The position numbers and the translations under genes were made by a program. 64,000 nt of DNA, taken from positions 558,001 to 622,000 of the forward strand of contig NZ_AP013042.1 in the NCBI RefSeq assembly GCF_001547755.1. Direction: 5' to 3'. This stretch comes from an endosymbiont of Bathymodiolus septemdierum str. Myojin knoll. Its GTDB lineage: Bacteria > Pseudomonadota > Gammaproteobacteria > PS1 > Pseudothioglobaceae. The notes under the pieces were generated by a model, which made no database searches, was not told where the DNA came from, and saw nothing but the letters and a program-made list of their open reading frames with translations. How positions within the stretch are numbered: position 1 is the stretch's first letter; the number at the start of each line of letters is the position of its first letter. This document shows, piece after piece, positions 42,501 through 50,263 of the stretch.

Positions 42501-42564
42501 AAAATAATGCGCTTAAATCAAAAGCAAAATAAAGCACTCGATTTATATTTAGCCGCAATTCCCA

Positions 42565-43945
42565 ATGCCAGCGCTAAGTAAGCAGCAAAAACAAGCACTG
42601 GAGTTGTTCTTATCAGCAACTTCTATTGTTGATATTGCCAAGGCAACGGGCGTTGCGCGCACAACCGTTTCCGCATGGATTAAAAAATTTAATTGGCAAA
42701 TTCAGGCTGATTACAAACCACTTAAACAACAAATATCAGAGCGAATTCGCGTGCTATTAAAAGTGATGGATAAAACTTGCGAGCAAAACAAAGAGTTAAA
42801 AACACTGCTCGCTTGCACTAGCGACGATTACGCACAAAGATTAGACCCAAAAGCACACTCTGAAGGGCAAGGCAAGGTCGATAAAAGCAAAAAAGGCAAT
42901 AAACTGGTTAAAGTTAAAAACAGTTTTGAAGGTGTTACGCAAAAAGATTTTGACGGTAAATTTGATTCACTACTACTAGGCTATCAGCGCAAGTGGCGAG
43001 AAGCAAAAATCGCACATGCAAAAGGTGAGTTTATTGAAGACGCAAAGGGCAAAAAAATCAAAATGCCACGCACCAGGGCAATACTCAAATCACGCCAAAT
43101 TGGCGCCACTTGGTATTTTGCCGCTGAGGCCTTTGAGGATGCTGTGCTGACTGGTGACAATCAGATTTTTCTATCAGCATCACAAAATCAAGCGTTCATT
43201 TTTCGCACCTACATTCGCCAATTCGCAAAGGATTGGTTTGATGTTAATCTAAAAGGCACGGATTCAATCGAGCTGTGGAATGGCTCTACTATTTACTTTT
43301 TAGCAACTAGCGCACGCACCGTGCAAGGCTATCATGGCCATACCTATATGGATGAATTTTTCTGGATGCAAAATTTTAACGAGTTTAAAAAAGTCGCAAC
43401 GGGTATGTCGTCGCACAAAAAATGGCGACGAACCTACTTTTCCACACCATCCACACTGAGTCACCCTGCGTATGGTTTGTGGTCAGGTTCGCGCATGAAA
43501 AATGTAAAAGACAAAGACAATGTTGACATCACAAATAAGCATCTAAAATACGGCGAAATTGGCTCTGACAGAATTTGGCGAATGGTTACAACTATTACTG
43601 ACGCTGAACAAATGGGGTGCAATTTCTTTGATATTGACGAACTAAAAGACGAGCATTCAAAAGCCGAATTTGACAACTTATTCTTATGTAAATTCGTTGA
43701 CGATGCCGACTCAGTTTTCAAATTAACCAAATTACAAAAAGGCGTGGTTGAGGCTGGCGCTTGGGACGATTTCAACCCTAAATCCTCTTAGCCTTTTGCC
43801 CAGCACCCTGTGTGGCTAGGTTACGACCCTGCTCGCTCAAAAGACGACGCATCGCTTGTTGTTATTGCCCCGCCGTTGCAAGCGGGTGGTAAGTTTAGAT
43901 TGCTTGAGCGCCATAGCCGAGCGAGTTATTCACTTAAAGTAACTT
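42565..43945 (+). pseudogene. Terminase large subunit (P2 gpP), nonsense and 3' deletion
   Basis: N-terminal HTH (Ile-Ala-Lys-Ala-Thr-Gly-Val-Ala-Arg-Thr-Thr-Val-Ser, about 20-32), ATPase motif with Lys-Ser-Arg-Gln-Ile-Gly-Ala-Thr (about 175) and Met-Asp-Glu-Phe-Phe-Trp (about 260). TAG at 43789-43791 stops it at 408 residues; the same frame goes on (Pro-Val-Trp-Leu-Gly-Tyr-Asp-Pro-Ala-Arg-Ser, nuclease Asp region) for about 50 codons and then breaks into the portal remnant. The full-length enzyme is about 590 residues. Packaging is therefore lost. Confidence 0.9.
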
Positions 43946-44488
43946 GATATGCGTCAAGAAATCTACGGCATACCCGAGTGGTTCGCCGCGGTTTCAAGTA
44001 CGCTATTGAGCGAATCCGCAACCCTATTTAGACGCAAATATTACAAAAACGGCGCGCATGCAGGCTTCTTACTGTATGTTAATAGCCCTGCTATCGGCGA
44101 AGAGGAAGAAGAAGAAATCAGCGAGCAGCTAAACTCATTTAAGGGCCTTGGTAATTTTCAAAACATGTTCATTAACGGACGAGGCACGGAAAAATATAGG
44201 CCTGAGCTTATCCCGATTGGTCAAATTGACGCTAAAGACGAGTTTTTAAATATCAAAAACGCAACACGCGATGACATCATGGCAGCGCATCGCGTGCCAC
44301 CGCAATTAATGGGCGTGATGCCATCGAACATGGGCGGATTTGGCGATGTCAAAAAAGCGGCCGCCGTATTCTTTGCTAACGAAATCACCACATTGCACAC
44401 TAAGTTATTATCAATCAACGACATAGTCGGACAAACCGTCTTTACAACCCAACCTTACGAGCTTTTAAAAGAGGAAAAAACATCATGA
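43943..44488 (+). pseudogene. Portal protein C-terminal remnant (P2 gpQ)
   Basis: 179 residues from the ATG at 43949, corresponding to the second half of a portal of about 340. Gln-Glu-Ile-Tyr-Gly-Ile-Pro-Glu-Trp-Phe is the conserved mid-portal motif; Arg-Val-Pro-Pro-Gln-Leu-Met-Gly near 115 is also typical. The N-terminal half was removed by the deletion that truncated the terminase. Its end overlaps the E gene by 4 bases. Confidence 0.9.
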
Positions 44489-44724
44489 AAAATCAAACAA
44501 TAACACTATCAACTGCTGTGGAAATCAACGGCAAAAAAATCAAATCTATCACTTTAAGAGAGCCAATGTCTGGCGAACTTCGGGGTTTGTCAATGCTTGA
44601 AGTCGTGCAACTTAACACCGACGCCATCACTACGCTTGCACCGCGTATCAGTGACTTAACTGAGACTCACATGGTCAACATGGGCGCATCTGATTTGCTG
44701 GCTGTTGGCGGGGCAATCCCAGCA

Positions 44725-45598
44725 AAAACACAGGCACATAGGCACGCAGACACAGACATACATCACAATGTACATACACCACACACCACACACTACACAA
44801 TGTGTAGTTATTTAATTACAACACTACACAATGTGTAGTTATTTAATTACAACACTACACAATGTAATGATAATGCATTGTGTAGTTATTTAATTACAAC
44901 ACTACACAATGTAATGATAATGCATTGTGTAGTTATTTAATTACAACACTACACAATGTGTATTGGTGCATATATGTAAGCACACCAGCACATACAGGCT
45001 TAATCAACCATACATTGTGTAGTGTAAAGTAAAACTTTACAATGTACTGTTGATTATGGAAAATGATTTCTAGAACCGTTTTTTAAAGGGGGTAAACTTT
45101 TTGAGTTTTCTTGCTTTTCTAAAATTACTGTAAAATCAATGAGTTAAGGGCTATGCGATGTAAAGTTTTAAAACGAGTTCAGCACAGGGTAATATACGGT
45201 AAATTTCCAATGGCTTGAAAGTAGCAGTGTATCAATGTTTTACTAATAAATAGGTGAAACCAGTACATAAAAAGGGTGTATTTCCATTATTTGAAAAACT
45301 CATATCGCGATATGAAAATTTTAAGAATTCACAACGCTCACGCAAATACATGCAAAAACGCCCACAAGCCCCGTCCTTAAAGGCTTACAAGCGTTTTACC
45401 CAACAATATGAATAATTCCTGTTTTAGCCCATTTTGTCAAAAAAGCCTATAGCAGTAGGGTATGCAGACCATTGAAAAAATATCAAATTCTTACCTGTTT
45501 CCAATATTTCTGATATTCCCCTGCACTTTCTACATTATTCCAATTAATTTAACTTTACACTGAGCAGTCATACCAATGGTTTTAACACTCAATGTAAA
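44725..45598. mobile_element. Non-coding repeat-rich insertion in the E gene
   Basis: About 870 bp separating the two halves of E/E'. Borders are deduced from the interrupted gene, to within about 10 bases. No ORF over 60 codons and no transposase. The left third holds tandem palindromes (44793-44968) and GTAAAGTAAAACTTTAC near 45026; the right two thirds are featureless AT-rich sequence with a TCGCGA palindrome near 45308. No clear terminal inverted repeat or target duplication is visible. Type of element unknown. Confidence 0.75.
44793..44968. repeat. Tandem array of CTACACAATG palindromes
   Basis: Units start at 44793, 44824, 44855, 44902 and 44949: two of 31 bp, two of 47 bp, one partial. 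Each unit has CTACACAATG, its complement ending TGTGTAG, and a constant linker TTATTTAATTACAACA. The long form inserts TAATGATAATGCATTG, making a 10-bp stem hairpin (CTACACAATG/CATTGTGTAG). A further CATTGTGTAG copy lies at 45013. Confidence 0.92.
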
Positions 45599-45604
45599 TG
45601 CGGG

Positions 45605-45763
45605 TTTTTTCGCACCTGCCAACTGATACCAGAATCAGTTGAGCAGGCATACGCAGATATCTCAGTCGTGTTTCATTGGCAACCAAGCGAAATGGACACA
45701 ATGAGCCTTGATGAGTTAATGAGTTTTAGGAAAATGGCGCAGGAGCGCAACAAATATGAGTAA
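45605..45763 (+). CDS. E' frameshift extension with T-TTT-TTC slippery site
   Basis: A heptamer T TTT TTC (45605-45611) sits near the end of E. A -1 shift there enters the frame Arg-Thr-Cys-Gln-Leu-Ile-Pro-Glu to Asp-Ile-Ser-Val-Val-Phe-His-Trp-Gln-Pro-Ser-Glu-Met ... Leu-Asp-Glu-Leu-Met-Ser-Phe-Arg, the GpE/E' family signature, ending at TAA 45761-45763 and overlapping the tape-measure ATG. P2 makes E+E' the same way. With E cut off upstream it can no longer be produced. Confidence 0.8.
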   Translation, partial: FFRTCQLIPESVEQAYADISVVFHWQPSEMDTMSLDELMSFRKMAQERNKYE

Positions 45764-47526
45764 ATTAGATCTAAGTTTTAGTCTAAAGATGATTGACAAA
45801 ATCACTGAGCCAGCTCGCCGCGCGCAAAAAGCACTTGGTGGCACTGGTACAGCTCTTGACAAGTTACAAGCTAATCTTAAAGACACTAAGGCTCAACAAG
45901 CAAGTTTAGATGCTTTTAAAAAGACAACTCAGCACGCCAATAAAAACAAAGAGGCTATTGCAGCACTGAATTTGACGCTTAAAGAAAAAGGAAAATTAAC
46001 CACTAGCCAAGCCGCCAAGCTCAAAAAACTCAACGGACTAAACAGCGAATACACTAAGTCGTTAAAGTCGCAATCTGCTAGCATTAAAAAAATGGGCTTA
46101 TCCACCAAAAACCTAAAGCAATCAGAAAAAGCACTGCAAGCGAGCCGCGAAAAAAGCATTAGGCAGATAAAAAAATCAACAAGCACACTAAAAAATTAAT
46201 AGCGCTTAGATCTAAATTAAAAAGCGTTGCAAAAATGGGGGCTATTGGTGGCGTTGCTGCCATCGCAGGCGTCGCTAAACTCGGCCGTGTGTTACGATCA
46301 ACAGCAGACGAGATGGACAAAATGCACAAGCAGGCTAAAAACTTGCAATTACCACTGGACCAATTCCAGGCGCTAAGACATCAAGCGGAGCTCGCAGGCG
46401 TTGCTAATGACGCATTAACAAAGTCATATCAAACATTTAACAAAAATTTAGGCGAGTTAAAAACGAAAAAAAGTTCATTGATGTCAACAGCACTCAAAGA
46501 CTTTGATCCAAAATTACTTGAAGCGATGAAAAATGCTAAAGACTCAACTGCAGCATACGACTTGGTGCTGGTTAAAATGCAAAGCATGACAGACGCTTCT
46601 AAAAAAGCCGCCCTGGCAAACGCTGTTTTTGGCCGCAATGGTAAAGATATGCTCAATATGCTCAGCGAAGGTACCGACGGCCTGGCAAAAGCAAAAGCCA
46701 ATCTTGCTGCGCTAGGCGGTGGGCTCACGGCAGAAGATGCCAAAGCCGCAGAAGACTTCAACGACTCAATTACACGCATGGGGCAAGCGTTTGACACCGT
46801 TAAGTTTTCCGCATTCACGCCAATCCTTAAAGACTTGACGGGCTTATTTGAGCGATTAGTCGAAAAAATGAAAGACAAAGCTTGGCGTGATGACATTACT
46901 GCAAAATTAAAAGCAGGGCTTCAGGGCGTTATGTCTACTGTTAAGTCTGTGATTAAAATATTTCAAGCTTTAGCACCAGCGATTAAATTAACTTCACATT
47001 AGTTGCTAGCGTCATGGTTGCAGCCAAAATACCCGCCATAATCGGCGCAATATCGACGGCTTTTACAGCGCTAAAGGTCGTTATGCTCGCTAATCCTGTG
47101 GTTGCCATCGTTACCGCTATTGCCGCTGCTGCTTATCTGATTTACGACAACTGGGAGGGTATTAGCGGTTTTTTCACTGGAATTTGGGACGGAATTAAGA
47201 GTGTTTTTTACTCGGGAATTGTTTTTATTGTTGAATCAGTTAAGCGAATAACAGCGTTAATTCCCGATAAATTCTTGCCAGATTCAATGTCAGCTGAAAG
47301 CCTTGATAAAACCATTGCAAAATACAAGACGCTTTCAAGCACTATTAAAACCAACGATATTGCTAGCAAAATATTGGTAAACAACAAGCCTCAGCCCGCG
47401 CAAAAATCAACGGTCGAAGTTAATGTTAAAATAGACTCACAAGCCCCTGCCACGGTTGAAAAAGTCAAAACCACTGGATTTGCAAGTGCAAATCTTGATC
47501 TTGGCAATTTTGCCACGGCGTATTAA
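45756..47526 (+). pseudogene. Tail tape measure protein, two frameshifts
   Basis: Three consecutive ORFs form one protein of about 590 residues. Shift 1: the seven-A run at 46169-46175 needs an eighth A to continue into Leu-Ile-Ala-Leu-Arg-Ser-Lys. Shift 2: AAA at 46985-46987 needs a fourth A to continue into Phe-Thr-Leu-Val-Ala-Ser-Val-Met. The protein has an N-terminal coiled coil, a Gly/Ala hydrophobic part (Ile-Gly-Gly-Val-Ala-Ala-Ile-Ala), a middle with Phe-Gly-Arg-Asn-Gly-Lys-Asp, and C-terminal hydrophobic helices (47014-47160). Its length would set tail length. Confidence 0.9.
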
Positions 47527-47555
47527 AACATTTGCAAACTTTAAACAATACTAAT

Positions 47556-47822
47556 ATGAATGAAATTATTTTTAAATCTGTTGATTGCTGTGAAAATTGC
47601 GAACATTCAACTACAAGAATTCCTTTTGGCTGTCGTGACAGCGACGAATATTCTAAAATTTATTGTCAAAAACTTAGCATAACGACTCGTGCTAATAGAA
47701 AGTGCAACATCTTTGAAGTTGAGAATCCCATCGATGTCAATTTGAAAGAAGAGAGAGAAGCAATTGAACGCAGCAAAAGAAAACTTAGGAGAGGTTTATA
47801 CGGGGTTAGTAAACCTTGGTGA
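47556..47822 (+). CDS. Cysteine-rich small phage protein
   Basis: 88 residues from the ATG at 47556. Cys-Cys-Glu-Asn-Cys-Glu-His near 11, Gly-Cys-Arg-Asp near 25, Tyr-Cys-Gln-Lys near 36 and Arg-Lys-Cys-Asn near 48 suggest a zinc-binding knuckle; the C-terminal 40 residues are a charged helix. Family not recognised. It follows the tape measure and precedes a terminator. Confidence 0.6.
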   Translation: MNEIIFKSVDCCENCEHSTTRIPFGCRDSDEYSKIYCQKLSITTRANRKCNIFEVENPIDVNLKEEREAIERSKRKLRRGLYGVSKPW

Positions 47823-47876
47823 ATTTCAAGAGCGACAATCGGCTTTATTTTAAAAATCAACCTACTTTTAAGTTAG

Positions 47877-47913
47877 AAAAGATAATATAAGTATTTATAT
47901 TATCTTTTTTTTT
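47877..47913 (+). terminator. Terminator between late genes and attR cargo
   Basis: Perfect 14-bp stem AAAAGATAATATAA / TTATATTATCTTTT with loop GTAT and a run of T's. It separates the phage genes from the cargo operon. Confidence 0.85.
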
Positions 47914-47977
47914 GCCATAAAAAAACCCTACTCCCAAGCCGTTTCCAGTTTATTTTTGATTTATTTAATAAAAAGAC

Positions 47978-48005
47978 TTGACAATACGCCTATTAGGCGT
48001 ATAAT
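47978..48005 (+). promoter_or_regulatory. Cargo operon promoter with palindromic operator
   Basis: TTGACA at 47978-47983 and TATAAT at 48000-48005, spacer 16 bp. The palindrome ATACGCCTATTAGGCGTAT (47984-48002) fills the spacer and overlaps the -10, so a bound dimer would block RNA polymerase. It differs from the repressor operator at 19647, so another regulator is implied. Confidence 0.88.
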
Positions 48006-48068
48006 GATTTTAAAGGTTAAGGAAACTCTACTGACTAAGCAGAACTTAGGTTTTTAGGAGAAATAAAA

Positions 48069-48440
48069 ATGCTAGTAATTTACGAGAAAAGCGGAAGTAA
48101 TTTAAAAATGGTTTGGACTTGCGATGACGAGAGAGAGTTTATCTCAAGAATGGATGAGGAGTGCACAGATAGAGAGATAAACACTTATGAAGATGCGTTT
48201 GATGCAATTGATGCTGACCAACCTTTTATCAAAAACACAGATGACAATGATTTCATTAATGAAATCATTGAGGCTTTTAAATTTTTTATTGAGGATTTGA
48301 ACGAAACAGTAGATTTATACGATTTTTCAAAATTTGATAAAAATTATCCATACGAATTACTACTTGAAGTTGATAATGTTAATGGCACTGACGGAGTATC
48401 GTTATTAGATTTAATCAATGCTCATAACAATAAGGAATAA
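48069..48440 (+). CDS. Acidic protein of attR cargo operon, unknown
   Basis: 123 residues, strongly acidic throughout (Asp/Glu over a fifth of residues). TTTAGGAG precedes the ATG. No signal peptide, membrane helix or recognised motif. Second gene starts 1 base after its stop. The charge recalls DNA-mimic or antitoxin-like proteins, but that is speculation. Confidence 0.75.
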   Translation: MLVIYEKSGSNLKMVWTCDDEREFISRMDEECTDREINTYEDAFDAIDADQPFIKNTDDNDFINEIIEAFKFFIEDLNETVDLYDFSKFDKNYPYELLLEVDNVNGTDGVSLLDLINAHNNKE

Positions 48441-48441
48441 C

Positions 48442-48945
48442 ATGCCGCACTGGAAAACAAAAGACGAAATTACACTTTGTGTTGATGGAATTTCTGAACA
48501 ATTTAAAAATATAGTCTTCGTTGACGATAAAGGTAACGAATTTGCAACGATGTTTGATGCAAGCGAAGAATACGAATACGCCTTATCGCAGGGCGTTGAA
48601 GTGTCAAACGACGAAATAATTGTTATTAATTTCTTGTCAAAACATTACCCAACCGAAACAGCAATAGATGTCGTAACGGCGTTTAGATTTCAGACTGCTG
48701 ACGATAAAGTTGATGCTAAATACATGCTTGCGCCAACTCTTAAAGAGGCAAGGCAAGATTTTGACTGCGTAGACTCTCAAGATATCAAAGAATTTCTTTT
48801 TGAAAATGGGTTTTCAGCAAGTAAATTTGCTAAAGAAATATTGGTGTCTGAGCGAACGATTCAGCATAGATTTAATATTAACGATGAAAGGGAGTTGAGC
48901 CTTTCCGAGAAATATCTCGCTAAAGTTTTGCTTTATTCAAAATAA
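48442..48945 (+). CDS. HTH-containing protein of attR cargo operon
   Basis: 167 residues from the ATG at 48442 (AAGGA five bases upstream; an ATG at 48418 lies in the previous gene). The C-terminal 45 residues read Phe-Ser-Ala-Ser-Lys-Phe-Ala-Lys-Glu-Ile-Leu-Val-Ser-Glu-Arg-Thr-Ile-Gln-His-Arg-Phe, an HTH of XRE type, so this is the likely autoregulator of the palindromic operator. The N-terminal 115 residues are unknown. Confidence 0.78.
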   Translation: MPHWKTKDEITLCVDGISEQFKNIVFVDDKGNEFATMFDASEEYEYALSQGVEVSNDEIIVINFLSKHYPTETAIDVVTAFRFQTADDKVDAKYMLAPTLKEARQDFDCVDSQDIKEFLFENGFSASKFAKEILVSERTIQHRFNINDERELSLSEKYLAKVLLYSK

Positions 48946-48990
48946 ATCTACTTTGGTTTTAAAGTGGTCGAATTCGAACACTTTAAAAAA

Positions 48991-49008
48991 TGACGACAAA
49001 ATGACGAC
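48991..49008 (+). promoter_or_regulatory. Putative integrase arm sites (attR side)
   Basis: TGACGAC at 48991-48997 and 49002-49008, 11-bp period, same orientation and spacing as the pair at attL. The two pairs would both flank the core in the excised circle. Confidence 0.65.
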
Positions 49009-49017
49009 GAGAAACAA

Positions 49018-49118
49018 CTTAAAAGGTTTTGAAACGCTTTAAAACCACTTGCTTTTTATTTTATTTACTTTAAAGCAAGGTGTTTCAAGTGTTTTTAAGT
49101 CTTTTTAATGCTCTTTAA
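49018..49118. repeat. Cox-box-like repeats beside attR
   Basis: On the minus strand TTAAAGAGCA, TTAAAAAGAC and TTAAAAACAC occupy 49118-49109, 49108-49099 and 49098-49089, an exact 10-bp period ending 3 bases from the core. On the plus strand TTAAAAGGTT (49019), TTAAAACCA (49039) and TTAAAGCA (49070) occur further in. They match the motif before the Cox-like gene. Confidence 0.65.
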
Positions 49119-49121
49119 TTC

Positions 49122-49151
49122 GGAGTTCGATTCTCCTAGGCGATGCCAAAC
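49122..49151 (+). repeat. attR core (30-bp direct repeat)
   Basis: Identical to 17429-17458. Here it is only the tRNA-Glu 3' fragment and not a complete tRNA, which fixes this end as the one carried in by the phage. Confidence 0.95.
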
Positions 49152-49216
49152 ATTAAAACGGTTTAATTTTTAATTGAGCAGTTTTTTTTCGCCTTAAAAA
49201 AGTGTAAAATATATTC

Positions 49217-49293
49217 GTCCCGTTCGTCTAGCTGGCCCAGGACTTCAGGATTTCATCCTGACGACAAGAGTTCAAATCTCTTACGGGACGCCA
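49217..49293 (+). tRNA. tRNA-Glu (TTC), second gene
   Basis: 77 nt with encoded CCA. Acceptor GTCCCGT/ACGGGAC, anticodon stem TCAGG/CCTGA with loop ATTTCAT (anticodon TTC). It differs in sequence from the first tRNA-Glu. Before integration the order was tRNA-Ala, tRNA-Glu, tRNA-Glu within about 200 bases; the prophage now separates the last one from its original promoter. Confidence 0.95.
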
Positions 49294-49312
49294 AATTATA
49301 AAAAACACATTT

Positions 49313-50263
49313 ATGAGTCAATTAAATATTATTATTCCAGATCGCCTCATTGGACAACGCATTGACAGCGCATTGGCAATTATGTTGCCAGATTATTCGC
49401 GTTCTAAAATTACGGCTTGGGTTAAATCTGGGTGTGCATTTATTAATCGGAAGGCGTTCAAACCGAAGGACAAGGTGTTGGGGGGTGAGATTGTTGCGCT
49501 GGAGATTAAGAAAGAAAAGAACAATGATTGGCTGGGAGAGGATATTCCGTTAAATGTTATTTACGAAGATGACGATATCATTGTTGTTAATAAGCCAGTT
49601 GGACTGGTGACGCATCCAGGGGCGGGGAATTGGACAGGGACGCTGGCGAATGCGTTACTGTATTTTGACCCGTCATTGGCGAAATTGGACAGAGCGGGCA
49701 TTGTGCATCGGTTAGATAAAAATACATCAGGGTTGATGGTGGTGGCTCGGAGCGAATTGGCGCAGAAGATTTTGGTGGAGCAGTTTCAGGAACATTTGGT
49801 GGACAGGGAATATTCAGCGATTGTGTATGGACATATGATTTCTGGCGGAACGATTGAGGCGCCGATTGGACGAGACCCGAAAGATAGAATTAGGCAGGCA
49901 GTGGTTGAGGAAGGCGAGGGCAAGGATGCGATTACGCACTATCGGGTGATTAATAGGTTTGCCAATCATACGCATATTAAGGCGATTTTGGAGACGGGGC
50001 GTACGCATCAAATTCGTGTGCATATGTCACATATTGGACATCCATTGTTAGCAGACCCAATGTACGGGGGCAAGATTCGTTTTCCAAAAAAGGCAGACGA
50101 GGTGCTAAAAGACACTTTAAAGGGTTTTAAACGACAGGCGTTACACTCTAAGAAATTGACGCTGACACACCCGATTACCGAGCAAGTAATGTCGTGGAAA
50201 GCAATGTTACCAAAGGACATGCAAGATATTTTAGATATTTTAGGACGGCATGATCCTATCTAA
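49313..50263 (+). CDS. rluD: 23S rRNA pseudouridine synthase RluD
   Basis: 316 residues (E. coli 326). S4-like domain at 1-80 (Arg-Ile-Asp-Ser-Ala-Leu), catalytic motif His-Arg-Leu-Asp-Lys-Asn-Thr-Ser-Gly-Leu at about 138-147 (Asp nucleophile), and Gly-Arg-Thr-His-Gln-Ile-Arg-Val-His near 230. Makes pseudouridines 1911, 1915 and 1917; RlmH, also in this window, methylates position 1915. Overlaps pgeF by 14 bases, the usual pairing. Confidence 0.95.
   Translation: MSQLNIIIPDRLIGQRIDSALAIMLPDYSRSKITAWVKSGCAFINRKAFKPKDKVLGGEIVALEIKKEKNNDWLGEDIPLNVIYEDDDIIVVNKPVGLVTHPGAGNWTGTLANALLYFDPSLAKLDRAGIVHRLDKNTSGLMVVARSELAQKILVEQFQEHLVDREYSAIVYGHMISGGTIEAPIGRDPKDRIRQAVVEEGEGKDAITHYRVINRFANHTHIKAILETGRTHQIRVHMSHIGHPLLADPMYGGKIRFPKKADEVLKDTLKGFKRQALHSKKLTLTHPITEQVMSWKAMLPKDMQDILDILGRHDPI

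Larger units (their letters stand above)
44485..45626 (+). pseudogene. Tail assembly chaperone E (P2 gpE-like), split by insertion
   Basis: Residues 1-80 (Leu-Arg-Glu-Pro-Met-Ser-Gly-Glu-Leu-Arg-Gly-Leu, Leu-Ala-Pro-Arg-Ile-Ser, Ala-Ser-Asp-Leu-Leu-Ala-Val-Gly-Gly) are typical gpE. After Gly-Gly-Ala-Ile at about 44724 the sequence leaves the gene for about 870 bp and the expected ending (Ala-Gly-Phe-Phe-Ala-Pro-Ala-Asn, then TGA) reappears at 45600-45626. The present ORF instead runs into repeats and ends at 44838. Confidence 0.85.
17429..49151. mobile_element. P2/Mu-mosaic prophage, degraded, integrated in tRNA-Glu
   Basis: Bounded by a perfect 30-bp direct repeat (17429-17458 and 49122-49151) that equals the tRNA-Glu 3' end plus three bases. 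It contains a tyrosine integrase next to attL, a repressor/Cox switch, a primase-helicase, an Ogr-like activator, P2-type head genes, Mu-type tail genes and cargo beside attR. Total about 31.7 kb. Multiple inactivating lesions (protease, gp43, gpR, sheath, terminase, portal, E/E', tape measure) show it cannot build particles. No endolysin was recognised. Confidence 0.96.

Noticed and set aside
44793-44968. CRISPR array
   Set aside because: The sequences between palindromes are constant rather than unique spacers, and no cas genes are present.
27934-47526. Frameshifts as plain sequencing errors
   Set aside because: Not excluded, but the concentration in virion genes together with nonsense codons, deletions and an insertion, and intact long host genes, makes real decay more likely.
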